Translations under genes and position numbers: made by a program
Notes under the pieces: model-generated
What the model was told of the DNA's origin: nothing
The model's database searches: none
The model's input: only the letters and a program-made list of their open reading frames with translations
Part shown: positions 33,311 through 44,600 of the stretch, in pieces
Layout of the letters: the number at the start of each line of letters is the position of its first letter
How positions within the stretch are numbered: the first letter of the stretch is position 1
Source of the DNA: Trichobilharzia regenti
Taxonomy: Eukaryota; Platyhelminthes; Trematoda; Strigeidida; Schistosomatidae
Direction: 5' to 3'
Assembly (NCBI GenBank): GCA_944472135.2
Contig: CALYDD020000416.1
Location: 62,001 to 126,000, forward strand
Length of the DNA: 64,000 bases

Positions 33311-33842
33311 GTGTCAGAAATATCAGTGGATTTCAAAGTACCATGACCTACATTCGCCTGGATGAATGGATATATCGGTCATCGTACGATTCCTCCATAC
33401 ATCGTCTGTGTAATAACTAGGAGACATTCTTATAACACTTCAGCTACAACTATACAGAGTAATATGAAGTTTGAAATATTTTTTAGTGTATTTTCCAACG
33501 ATTATGCGACTTTTTTCATGAGAATTCAGACTGAGTGTTCTAGGTGACCGTGGTTTTGGCTATGCTAGTTGAACTTTGCCCAATGACCATAAGTAAATCC
33601 GACTTTCGTCATTTTCTCTAATCTTGACATTGTCGTCGCCTTCTAAATCATATCTCACATCACATAATACGCTTCTGTAGAATGTAGTTACCAATATGTG
33701 ATTGGTGTTTTGGGTCCTTCCTTAAAAATAGAATATATATGACATTAATTGTTTTGCCACTCGACCCTTTATATGTAGCCATGCTTATTAGAATCAAAAA
33801 CATATTAATTGCATCTCATACCACTGTTATTATTTTATGTAT

Positions 33843-33905
33843 GTATATATGATTGTACAGCTTGAGAATAAATTCGTTGTTGAAAAGAGTCTCTTCACTG
33901 CATAT
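33843..33905 (+). repeat. Short fragment of the PLE terminal repeat
   Basis: ATATATGATTGTACAGCTTG then AATAAATTCG and AAAAGAGTCTCTTCACTG match the block at 55922-55980 (GCGATTGTACAGCTATGTGA, GAATTCGCCG, AAAGAGTCTCTTCGCTGAAC). It shows that this PLE terminal sequence occurs apart from the coding copy. Confidence 0.55.
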
Positions 33906-35977
33906 TGTGTTCTTAATGTTACGATAGGAATTATTAAATTATAGAAGGTAGAAATAGGACTGATAATGATTAGCCGCACTGAAAACGCTCTTGGCTGTTT
34001 TAGGATGTTACGAAATGCGTCGAACAATTATTTATTATTAAACAATCAATTATCCAGACAAATTCGCTGGGAAGAGCAACTATTTTTGAGAAGTTTAATT
34101 AGTTTAGAGAAGACTAGAGACTCATATGGAAGACTGCATAACATGGCGTTTTACACACTTTATATAAAACTAAATTTTAGCACAAAGTCGTATACACTCG
34201 ATCATTTCCATAGTAAATGTTATCCTCAACACAGAGAAAATAGCTGTTGAGCAACATGCGAGATAGGTTCGCCAATGAGTTCAACGAATGCAGACACCAC
34301 TGAATTTAACCAATTACACAAAGCTAACGACAAACTATTTCCAGTACACAGTCGAAGCGAATAACGCAATAAAATGATGAAGTCGGAAGAATATATGAAA
34401 ACCAAACTGGGTTAACCCATTTTCATTGGTTGACAATAACTAATTAGTGCGGTGTTCTATGTGTGTCTATTAGGATTATTTCGTCTGGCAGTTCTACGTG
34501 CATTTCTGCATTAAAGCTTGTTCATCAAGTCATCCGTGCTACTTTCATCTTATCCATTCTCCCTCAGTGTGGCTCATAATTAGCTCTGTATCAGGTAGCT
34601 GAGCTGCATCACGTAACAGTAATTAGTTCCAAAAATTGCCAGAAAGCTCCGTACTTGCTACTTCAACTAGTAATCTTGATATTTAAGCCAATTCAACTTT
34701 AATTTCTACTGATTTGATTCCAACTGAAGTTCTCGAAATGGGCAATGAGTCAGAAATCAAGTAGTCCTCCAGTACTTAATGACTGTTAGAAATCTCCGAC
34801 TTTTGAGATCTTTTATCTAATGCTTGGAAATCTGACTGTGAAAAATCAACTACCACACCAGATAGTTTCTACTGAGGTAGAAATTCGAGACGCATATTTT
34901 GACAACCGAGTTACTGGATATCATAATAGAGCGTGATTCTTTATCCCTCATCAAATCGATTCCGCAATTTCACTTAAAATACGCTAAATTATGAAGATTT
35001 ATGTTCTCAAAGTCTTTAATTCTAAAGAAATGGTCACTTGCTTGTCCGCTGATGCATGACTGTTTGAATAAATGCACTTCACAATAATCCATTGTCTTCT
35101 CACATGGTGCCATCCAGGTTTATATACTCACAGATGATTCATTACTACTCAATTTCAATAAAACAGAGTCTACTCGAGGAAGTCATTACACCTACTTAAT
35201 ATTATACTCACGGTTGTGAGTAGAATTTCGGCTGAGCATCAGTTCTATGGCCTGAATAAAGCTTACTCCACAAAAGTAACAGATCATTACATAGAACCAA
35301 AATCTCAGGTACTGGGAAAATACTAAGCATACAGACATATAAACGATATTGTATTAGATATTTCACCATCGTGGATGTAAAACGATGCTTAACATTCGTG
35401 AGTAGACATAATATTAGATAATGATGATGAAGTGGAAATACAGCAGTTTATTCTACGATAGAGATGGCTGGAAACGTTGTGACTATAATTATGTACGCCT
35501 ATTCACTGTCTACTTCGGTGTGTAATTTCAGTAGAAGTAGGATAAGGTTTCAGGATAGAGGAAAGTTGCAAAACTTAGATGTGATAAAAATCCACTGACG
35601 TCACTAAAACGTTGTCTGTGCTGTTTATGCTGTCTGACTGAGGATACCAACTAATAAAGTTCTGAACTGATAACTACTCATGTGTGCCCGTTTTATTTAT
35701 TAAAAGAACAGTCGGTCAGCTGAACCATCTAAAATCTATTTTCTGTCGTTCACATATGAGGCCACTGGTAATCACCAGCATCATTCAAACGAAAAATATT
35801 AATACTGATTAGGAGCAGTCCAAAGTGTAATGGCTACCTCAACAAGCGTTAGTCTTATGCGTAGGACAATTGTTATTGTTGTTAGGCGAGAGGTATTGGA
35901 GACCGTTTTTCATGAGTGAGAGAGCAACTGATTAAAATGGAGGAATTGTCGCATATGCATAGACTGCGTCTGTTGAA

Positions 35978-36560
35978 TGCAGAGCATACAAGTACCCGTG
36001 AAAGTACTGCAAAACTTTTCAAATCTCGAATTCTCAGAAATCATCTGATGTCCACGACCTCTGATGTACATTATTACAGAGGGAATGATTATAGACCTTC
36101 TCTTGGTATCATACTACAAAGAATGGGAAATCGAGTGGTGAAGATATTAGACATCGAAGATCATTCAGTTCATAACAGACACCTGGATCAAGTGAGAATA
36201 AATGAAGTAGGTCGTTCCGATTATAATTTTAATGATTCCGCTACTAATCCTGATTTTGTAGATAATTCAGAAATAAGTCCAGATGATACTGATGGAAGTA
36301 ATATCACAGAATCAGTTAGAAGATCGCAGAGACTGGCAAGCAAACCGAGACATCGTTATAAATACGCAAGGAGACATTCGACGTGTGGCGGATTTGGTGT
36401 TGACAATTTTTATCTCTGTATTGTTTAAATACTCACTGTTGATTGTTAATATATTTCTTATATGAATTGCATTATAATTCCGTTAAATACAAATTCCTGA
36501 ATTCCGCCCTCTCTGTATTTTGGTTGGATTCTTGTAATTCGGTCATCTCGAAATACTAAT
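35978..36560 (+). mobile_element. Ty3/Gypsy integrase C-terminal fragment, second copy
   Basis: Starts abruptly at the integrase C-terminal region (AEHTSTRESTAKLFKSRILR) and runs in an open frame to 36428. About 460 bp match 31648-32113 with only a handful of differences. A lost G near 36400 changes the end of the protein. Past about 36442 the two copies diverge sharply. The 5' end of the homology is unrelated sequence. A preceding in-frame ATG at 35916 is probably chance. Confidence 0.82.
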
Positions 36561-36874
36561 ACTACGATTACAAATAATTACAACAATGAGATAGAAAATA
36601 TCCTACTCATATTTGGTTAAAAGTGCATCTTCTGACCGGGAGAAAGTCTTCTCACATAAAAAAGGGTATATTCACGACTTTTGTGTAATTACTTATATAT
36701 ATTCATATGAACTGTGAACAAAATTAGACCGAATAGTTTCAAAATAATTGGGCACCGAGTGAAAAGCAGACACATATGTAAAAATTATATTTGTAAAAGT
36801 CTCAGAGAAATTAAAATAAGTAATTCCAACGTTTAGTTGGAATGTGGTTAAGATACTTGGATAATACCTTCATC
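36561..36874. other. Stretch without recognised gene
   Basis: AT-rich sequence between the Gypsy fragment and the CR1-B element; nothing recognised. Confidence 0.4.
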
Positions 36875-38438
36875 ATAGTCAGGCATCAAGATTACTCCAG
36901 TGCCTAAATCAACAAGTGGACCTACTGTTAAGTGTAGACACATTGCTATTACCTCACCTTTTTTAAAAGTTATGGAAAGACTTATTTTACTTAATCTTGA
37001 ACCTTCTTTAAAGCCTTTCAATGACCCCAACCAGTTTGCTTATAAACATAGTAGGTGTACGTTAGATGCCGCTGTTGTCCTACATCATAGTATAGTCTCT
37101 AGTTTAGATAGAGGAGCTAAATACGTCCACTGTGCCTTCCTTAATTACACATCCGCATTTGACTCTGTACCTAGGTCTCTCTTGCTAAGCAAGCTTGCTG
37201 CAACACAGGCTGAGAGCTGGACAAATAAGTGGCTGCATTCCTATTTTTCTGATAGGAAGCAGTACACCGTCTACAATGGAAAGTCCTCCACTACCTCACT
37301 TACTTTAGCTGGTGTTCCTCATGGTGCTGTTCTTTCTCCTTTTCTGTTTTCTTTTTCTTACATGACTTGCCTCATTCTGATGTAGCCACTTTTGTTAAGT
37401 ATGCTGATGACCTCTCTGTTTCTATGCCTGTCAACTCTCAGTCAGATTGTTCCAATTTAAATAACTTTCTATCGAAAATTAGTCAGTGGTCCTCTTCAAA
37501 CGGTCTTACGCTAAATCCATCTCAATGTCAGGTAGTCAATTTCAGTTTCAGACGTAAACGTGACCTACAACAACTAGTTAGGTCACATGGCCCCACTATC
37601 ATCGACGGCACAGAGGTTGAAAATGCATCCAATGTCAAGCACCTTGGGCTGAGTTTTTCCACCGATCTTTCCTGGTCCTCCCACATCTTGCTAGTTACTA
37701 GAAAGATGTTTCGCTTAACGTTCTACATTAGGAAATTTAGGCAGTCTGGCATAAAGCAGTCTTTGCTTTCTCAGTTTGTCAATTCTTGTATTCTACCCAT
37801 CCCCCTTTACTGCTCCCGATTAATCTTTCCTGGACTACTTAAGAAAGATTTTGCTGTGCTGAGAAGGGCACTAAAAGCCGTTAGTAGGGCAAGTGGGATA
37901 ACGTTAAACCAACTGGTTAACACTATTGTGGATAGACATATAATGAATGTCATGTAAGAAACTAGCGAATACTATATTGTCAGACCCCGAGAATCCTCTC
38001 TATATGCAGCTCTCTCCTTGCATTTCTTCTGGTAGAACTAGAAGCAGCTATAAGTGGCTATATGTTAGAACTACCAAGTACAAAAGCTCCACAATACCAT
38101 ATCTGGCACAGCTGTTATGTGATAAGGAATCCGTTAGGTATGACACGATCAACTTACTGTGGCACTCAAACAAATAGTCACATTGGTTTTTGTTTTCCTT
38201 TCCTCGTTACTATTACACTGTTGTTCTTATCTTCTATTATACACCAATTTTATATTTCATATCCTGTGGTGCATTGTTTAAAATGTAAACGCAACGCTAT
38301 TTTTCTTTATCTTTTTTTGGGTGTTGCTTTTTGAGTTTAAAATCTTATAAAATGCATGAGGTATTTAGATGCAATATATTGTAATGCACGCTGAAAATTC
38401 CATAACTGCACCACAAATACTGTTTGGAATAAAGCCGT
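36875..38438 (+). mobile_element. CR1-like LINE (lineage CR1-B), RT domain to 3' end
   Basis: 5'-truncated inside the RT domain. Blocks: KSTSGPTVKCRHIAITS, PFNDPNQFAYKHSRCTLDAA, LNYTSAFDSVPRSLL (motif A, Asp kept), GVPHGAVLSPFLFSF (motif B), one frameshift at about 37370, then VKYADDLSVS (YADD kept), LTLNPSQCQVVNF, KHLGLSFS, then the C-terminus and 3' UTR with AATAAAG and a TTATTA tail at 38438. One more frameshift near 37950. This lineage differs clearly from CR1-A. It is followed at once by a PLE fragment. Confidence 0.85.
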
Positions 38439-38439
38439 T

Positions 38440-39352
38440 ATTATTATTATAGTGTGTTGATTGCACCTTTTCATTTAATAAACAATATCTCAGAGACCAT
38501 CAAGTTTTCCAAAGAGGTTGAATCCGACGAAGATAATTTGACATTCCTGGACTGTTTATTAACATCACAACCAGATGCTAAACTTAAAATAAACATTTTT
38601 AGAAAGCTGACACATTCGGACAGATACATTGACTACTTTTCAGCACAGCCCTTCACCACAAAAGTAACTGTGGCCGAGAATCAGATTAACAGAGCCAAAC
38701 GTCTAGTTACTCAGGAGGAAAAGATCAGCAGGAAACTGAAATTGGTTCAAAACACTCTTCAATCAAATAACTATCCGGAAGCCATCACAAAAAGATATTT
38801 AAAATGTGAAGATAAGGATGAATCGAAATCTGTTGCTAAGAATTGGGTTAGCACAGGGTGATTCCTTACCGCATAAAAACATCAGCTGATATAAAGCGAA
38901 TCCTCAACAATCATGACATAAAAGTGTATTTTCGTGCAACTAACACCTTACGCTCATCACTGGTGAAGGTCAAGGATAAAACGGGGGAAGACAACCAACA
39001 GAACTGTGTGTACCAGATCACTCGTGGGATCTGTGAAGCCGTATATGTAGGGGGAACTACAAAACAGGTAATTGTAAGAGTGGAAGAGCATAAACGATGT
39101 CTAAAGGTGGTCCCTAAGACCTCTACAGATTTGAAGAAGCTCAAAAATAGATCGGTGATTGCACTACACTCAATAGAAGCGTAACACAAGATCGACTTTG
39201 GTGGGACTAAGGTTCTACAGAAGTGTTTTGGTTCGTATAAAGAAAGAGTGAATAACTGCAGAAGCCCTGCATAAATGGCTGAACCCTAAAAGTCTGAACA
39301 GGCTTGAAGGTGTGATGTTAGCTGATGTGTGGCAAGTCCTGATTAATAAATA
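38440..39352 (+). mobile_element. Penelope-like element, C-terminal half with GIY-YIG nuclease
   Basis: Blocks: FSKEVESDEDNLTFLDCLL, FRKLTHSDRYIDYFSAQPF (PLE RT end), YPEAITKRYLKC, then CVYQITRGICEAVYVGGTTK with VRVEEHKRC (GIY-YIG endonuclease, Y-x-G and R/E-H region), DFGGTKVL, and ALHKWLNPKSLNRLEGV near the end. Three frameshifts or stops. The 5' end abuts the CR1-B poly-(TTA) tail exactly. PLE proteins pair an RT with this nuclease to cut the target. This copy lacks the RT core and is dead. Confidence 0.8.
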
Positions 39353-39639
39353 AAACTGGATATTGATATAATCGCTAATCCATCATACTTGGTCTAAATC
39401 CCCGTTTGCGTGTATCTTCCTATGTCTACTTATCTTTCTTATGTAACCTAGACGGGATGGTGACAGTAGACATTCTCAGTCCATCATATAGAAGCAGAAT
39501 TAAACAGCTTTAGTGTTGGTGCTAGGAATCAGAGCCAATTCCGAAGAGTTTTCCACTCTGAATGTTATTTCTAGAAAACATATTCTAAGCTTTTCTTTTT
39601 AATCTAGCCCTTTTACAAGTATTATTACCACCGACGATA
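39353..39639. other. Stretch between PLE and RTE fragments
   Basis: No coding signal recognised; probably the PLE 3' flank. Confidence 0.35.
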
Positions 39640-39952
39640 TTCCTGATTCTGATGGACTGGATCATGCATGCGGGACACCATACGTGGGGAGTAAGAAGAC
39701 AGAACTACGTTGGTATGGCAAGAAGACTAAACAATGTTGACTTTGCTGATGATCTAAGTTTAGTGTCACACAAACTGAAACATCTGCAGGAGAAAACTAA
39801 CGAGCCAGTAAGAGAGGCTGGTAGCAGTGAAGCAAGACTTCAAGTGAATCAGAGAAGACGGTGGTGATGAAGATACCTGACCAAGAACAACAACAACAAC
39901 AGCAACGACCAGCACCAATTACAATCAACAGGGGAAATGTGAAAGGAGGATA
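39640..39952 (+). mobile_element. RTE-like LINE fragment, 5' part
   Basis: Reads MDWIMHAGHHTWGVRRQNYV and LNNVDFADDLSLVSHKLKHL, then QEKTNEPVREAGSSEARLQV. FADD is the RT catalytic motif and the wording is RTE-type. The match stops at about 39952, where PLE sequence begins. The remainder of this RTE copy resumes at about 40890. Confidence 0.75.
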
Positions 39953-40880
39953 TGTTTGAATTCGTGGAATCAGTAAGTCAGCTGAATGTGACTGGGCCAA
40001 CTATAGCTTCACTGGTCGTAAATTTCCTATTCACTAATGTCCACCAAACGGAAACTGTATTCTACCTATGTGAGTTTATTGACTCAAATAATCTGAATGT
40101 TAGTATGTACACTAAATATATCAAAGAATAGATCCTGGAGTGAACACTGAATACTCGGTGTGGACTCAATGGTCAAATATACCATCAAAAAGTTGAAGTT
40201 GCAATGGGTTCGCAACTAGGTCCATTGTCACTGATTACTTTATGGTGTACCCTGAGTCAAATATTCGTCTACCGACAATCAAACGGCCCGAAGTTAACAA
40301 GCGCTTCATGGATGATATCTTCATTCTCACCGATGAAAATACTGACCTAATCAAAACCCTCGAAATCTACAACAACGGCCGCCAATCAGTTGAATTCAAT
40401 ATTGAAACAGAAGCAGGAGGTGAATTATCCTCCCAAGATGTCCAGCTTGTAATACGAACAGATGGAAGCACTAACTGGTGCGGTTGTCTAAAGCATGACA
40501 CTGAACTATCAGCAGCTTAATTCTCAAGCATAAAGCTACCTCTGGACGCACAACACCAGCAAATACTTCATTCGAAATCTCATATGCAAACAGATAAACC
40601 ATGGATTATCCTTTATTGCTGATATGGTGGTCGAAATCTGGATCGAACATTCACCATTATATCAGAGTCAAATATGAACTACAACCAAGAAGTTCGAACA
40701 AACTTCACCTAAACCTTCTTCATGTAACCGAAGACTTAGTAATTCATAAGAAGAGTCCAGAACTTTGCGTGAAGAAAACTTTTATCCAGCCTCTATTGCT
40801 ACCATGGCCTTAGCACGCTTATCTCCTTTCCTCCCTTATTTGTTTTCTTGAATAAATGTGGGTTAGACATTTGATGCATC
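39953..40880 (+). mobile_element. Penelope-like element nested in the RTE copy
   Basis: Blocks match the PLE at 54041-55770: FEFVESVSQLNV (its FDFIDSIENINV), FTNVHQTETVFYLCEFIDS, YHQKVEVAMGSQLGPL, KRFMDDIFIL (RT motif C), VEFNIETEAGGEL, and the extreme C-terminus KSPELCVKKTFIQPLLL. The GIY-YIG core is deleted. Several stops and shifts. RTE sequence lies on both sides. Confidence 0.75.
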
Positions 40881-41300
40881 ATCAAAAACATTTCAAACAG
40901 GTTAGTGCAGACTTCTGTCAACAGTTGCCTTCCGTCCATTCTGAAGAACAGAAAGCTACAAGTCGTTAGCAGTAAGGAGCTGATGGCAAGAGATCAACCA
41001 AGAGACTACAGCCCAACAAGTATGCCGGGAAAAAGATGCGGATTAACAGGACACACACAGTGAGAACATCTTTGAGTGATATCACGACGCAGCACGCACA
41101 CCCTCCATTGGAACCCAAATAGGAAACCACGAGTTAGGTGTGTATCCGACAGTGACATATAGGATGTCATGTGAAGGAGCAATCAAAGTATACACGCAAC
41201 CGTGGGGCCAGTTAAACTGAACTGCGACCAACGGGAAAAAATGGAGATGTGCTGTTGAAGACCTATATTTCACCAGGAACCTAAAGGAATAGTAATAATA
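40881..41300 (+). mobile_element. RTE-like LINE fragment, 3' part
   Basis: Resumes with TTTCAAACAGGTTAGTGCAG, matching 8495-8540 of the other RTE copy (CCTACAAACAGGTTGAAG), and continues through the C-terminal region to a 3' end near GAACCTAAAGGAATAGTAAT. Compared with the other copy, about 200 bp around the PLE junction is missing. It ends just past the 3' end of the minus-strand gene at 41.5 kb. Confidence 0.72.
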
Positions 41301-41349
41301 ATCATGATATTTAGACACGTGATAAAATGTAATTTTATGTAATGTAATC

Positions 41350-41355
41350 TTTATT
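41350..41355 (-). promoter_or_regulatory. Candidate polyadenylation signal
   Basis: AATAAA on the minus strand about 175 nt downstream of the stop codon at 41529 of the serine-rich gene. The spacing fits a 3' UTR end; a chance match is possible in AT-rich sequence. Confidence 0.5.
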
Positions 41356-41528
41356 TCAGATAAAAATATAAGTAGTGAATAGCAATAAACACAATCGTGT
41401 ACACAAAATAAATCTTCGTTTATCAATCGATAGATATCACAAGTGCATTATGTACACATTTATACAAGTCAAGGACGTTGTAAATCAGATATTAAACAAT
41501 AACAGTAATCTGTAGAAAAGATGAGATT

Positions 41529-43629
41529 TTATTCATCAGAAGTCGAGCTAACTGATACAGTTGAAAGCGGGAACGCAGATAGTCCTAATACCGAAGCCGT
41601 CACTGGTCCGGGAGCTTTAGAATTCAGAGATTTCTCTTGCACCCAAGAAGGAAGAGACACAAGATCACTTAATGGTTGTTTCACACGGAAATTAGTCAAA
41701 TTATGTGAACCATTTGGAAACTTTGTCAATGAAAAACTGTTGCTAGTTGACGGAATCAAGCACATGAGACTTTCAATTTGTGAAGTGGAATTCTTTTCTG
41801 AGATTTCAGAAGTATTGGTTCTAGAAACAGGTAAGTGGTTCAGTTTCTTCAGCTTCCGTTTCAATTTCCCAACTCGCCGTCTATCAAGAGTCATTGTGCA
41901 ACTGTTCACCTGATCAGAGTCGGAATGCTCCTCCCCACTACTACATTGACAGACAATATTCTTAATAGGGGAGTTAGCAACAGTATTACTGGGTAAATAA
42001 ATGCACACCTTCTTTATCGAATTTTCTTTCTTCCGGTTTATAGAGACAACGATACCAACAGACGATAACTGGGATCCACTTTCTGATATCTCATCAGAAT
42101 TGTTCTCAAGAGAATATATCGACTCTTCATTATGATCATCTTGGCAACTTGAATCCTTCAAAGGTGAATCGCGATTGTTTGTGAAAGCACCTGGGCTTTT
42201 TGAAATCCCATCAGAATTAGACGAAGGAACAGGGTTACCTGTATTGACGTCATCATCTTCCGTAGGTTCAGCTGTGTTAGGCTGTGAAGACATATTCTCA
42301 ACATTATTGATTGAAACATGCAAAGGAGATGGTATGTCCACATCAGCGTTTGATGGAACAGACTGCGCTTCAGATTCATTACATTCACTACGTGATGAGA
42401 CCAACATAAGACTGTCTGATAGTTTATTCGGTACGGATGAAAAGTTTTCCAAATGAGTACATTCCATTGTTCCACTCACACTAAGCGGAGCACTCTGAAC
42501 CAATGATTCACCTCGGGAATCAATTGACATTTGCAAAGCACTTCCACATGAATCACTTGCATTAGTAACGACCGTTAACGTATCACTGTTTTTTGACACC
42601 ACAGAACTGCACACCCGAGTCGGTTGAGGAGAACACTGGCTACGGTTAACTTCTTTCTCACAATCATATGAATTTCTCATAGATCCCTTTTCTCTGCAGG
42701 CAACATCAACTTCAGTAGGACTATTATTACAAGCATTTCCTGATGATAAGGGATTTGAAAAACCCTCAAGTGATGGCACATCATCCACAACAATCTCAGT
42801 AACTAACTTTAAAGAATTCAATTCTGAATTATCAGTAGTACTTTTACTCACCGAAACAGGAGATTTGGACGAATTCATCACCTCTGTGGTTCGAAGAGAA
42901 TTAGAATCTAAAGATGAGGAGGTGTTAGGTGACATACTTGTAACATTCTTTGAACATGTTTGGTTAACAGCAATAAGTAACCTTGTCTGAGGAATAATAT
43001 TAGGGGAACACGGGTTACTGGAGTGTGATACAGAAGAGTCCACTCCAGCACATCGATCACTGAGCAGTCTCACATTAGCATCATGGACATCATCACGTGA
43101 GACACGCCTTTCACTTTGACTACTGCTGCTGCTACTGACTTTCGGAGTGTGCGACAACACATCTAATGATGCTGACGATGAAGAAGAAGCATTTGAAATT
43201 TGACGACATTTCGATGAAAGGTATTTTGACAAATTCAAAATATACTCTTTCGCATCATGTCTGAATATTAGACGTGATAATGGCCGCAGAAATCTTTCTG
43301 AACAACAGTTGTACCAGCATCGGTCACGTGGTAGACAGCTACAGGCAATTTCTAGTGTCCCCTTCAACAGACTGTCAGATAACCACCGGACAACAAACAG
43401 TGGTGGTGACTCTGAATTTACCAATGGATACTGAGACAGATGAGCAGAGTCTCGTGATGATAAACCCCTCAATGTAAAAAGACGTATATCAGCTAGGGGG
43501 ACTCGATGACAATATATCCAACAGTGTCTTAATACTTGCAAGGCAATATTCTGGTGTTTACGATTTGTAAGTAACAAATATAACACTCGTATTACATCGC
43601 CAAGTAGTAAATGAGATTTCATTTCATGT
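41529..43629 (-). CDS. Terminal exon of a large serine-rich protein, function unknown
   Basis: A 2.1-kb minus-strand open exon (699 codons plus stop). It starts at an acceptor with a pyrimidine tract (TTTTCTCTTTTAG), incoming phase 2. The N-terminal about 150 residues look folded and Cys-rich (LLLGDVIRVLYLLLTNRKHQ, then CSCLPRDRCWYNCCSERFL). The rest is Ser/Asn/Asp-rich and probably disordered, with poly-Ser runs and a Lys/Arg patch (DRRRVGKLKRKLKKLNHLP). Length, composition and lack of any transposon motif argue for a host gene. I do not recognise the family. The plus-strand frames over it are shadows. Confidence 0.72.
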
Positions 43630-43789
43630 CTAAAAGAGAAAATCAAAAACACTCAACAAATGAACTGTGCATGGGTGTGTGTGTGTGAGTGTGCATATAT
43701 ATGATGAATAAAGATAGAAATATCCGCCCACTCAAATAACACTAAACACCGAATTCCAGTGGTACTTACCCTGAAACTCTCCTCCAGAT

Positions 43790-44600
43790 AACATGACCAC
43801 TTGTCACAAGTCATCTATGATCACAAACTTATTGACATCAAGTAGATTAAAGTGCACTGCTGCATACTTCATCTCACACTTTCAAGCACCACGAATATCA
43901 TCAAGTGTGAGAGGAAGTCAAGAGATACGCCCACAGATTTCGTCAACAGCTAGTTCTTCTAACCCAATGGGCAACACATTTCGCGACTTCACTGCACATC
44001 CTTGAAATAGGGGTCAGTGATATCCAGTCGTCTAGCATTATCTAGGATTTCATACCCACTCACTTACTCAGTTCCTTGAAAAGCAACACTGTCTACTCAT
44101 AAACAACAAGTCCACACGAGCTTTCATACAACTGACTGCATCAGTTCCACTAGAGTCTATGCATCATTGTTAACCAGCCATATTTTCTAGGAACCCTATA
44201 CTGTCATGTGTAAGTACAGACTAGATCGACAGTGTGCCAGTCAGAATAGCAATTGTAAACATATTGATGAGTCAGATAATCAACCGATCAGATTTCAACA
44301 AAACAGTCAACGCCTAAACATCAGTCAGAATTCACCACTACTTCTTCTGCTACCAATACAAGTAGCCTAGAGGGTAGAGGGTATGAAAACAGAAAAACAA
44401 CCAATCACGTGCAACGTCCCCAGGAGAGATGACTAATGAACTCGTGGAGAAGTCGAAAAGCTCACTTCAAAACGAAGTATGGGCTGAAGATGTGGGGCAA
44501 TGAAAGGCTTTGCAAATTAACCATCCAGACCAGTAAACACAACTACATCATAATAACCATTGGTCTCCGATACAGTAATCAAACTACCGCTTTTACTCGC
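43790..44600 (+). mobile_element. PLE 3'-region fragment, rearranged
   Basis: 43960-44240 matches 60225-60590 in the same orientation (for example AACTGACTGCATCAGTTCCA with AGAGTCTATGCATCA). 44340-44560 matches the reverse complement of 60930-61150 (CAATACAAGTAGCCTAGAGG; GTATGGGCTGAAGATG). The two blocks are thus in opposite relative orientation in the two copies. No coding region. It lies in the intron just upstream of the terminal exon. Confidence 0.6.

Larger units (their letters stand above)
32079..35977. other. Long stretch with no supported gene
   Basis: AT-rich, low coding potential. It starts with the 3' flank of the Gypsy element (possibly LTR, from about 32110). It contains a telomere-like tract (33236-33310) and a short PLE-terminal fragment (33843-33905). 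The rest shows no element ends, exons or RNA genes that I can support; the 94- and 102-codon frames have no recognised similarity. Confidence 0.45.

Noticed and set aside
41521..41913. A 130-codon plus-strand frame, with further frames at 42175 and 42158
   Set aside because: Shadows of the 2.1-kb minus-strand terminal exon.
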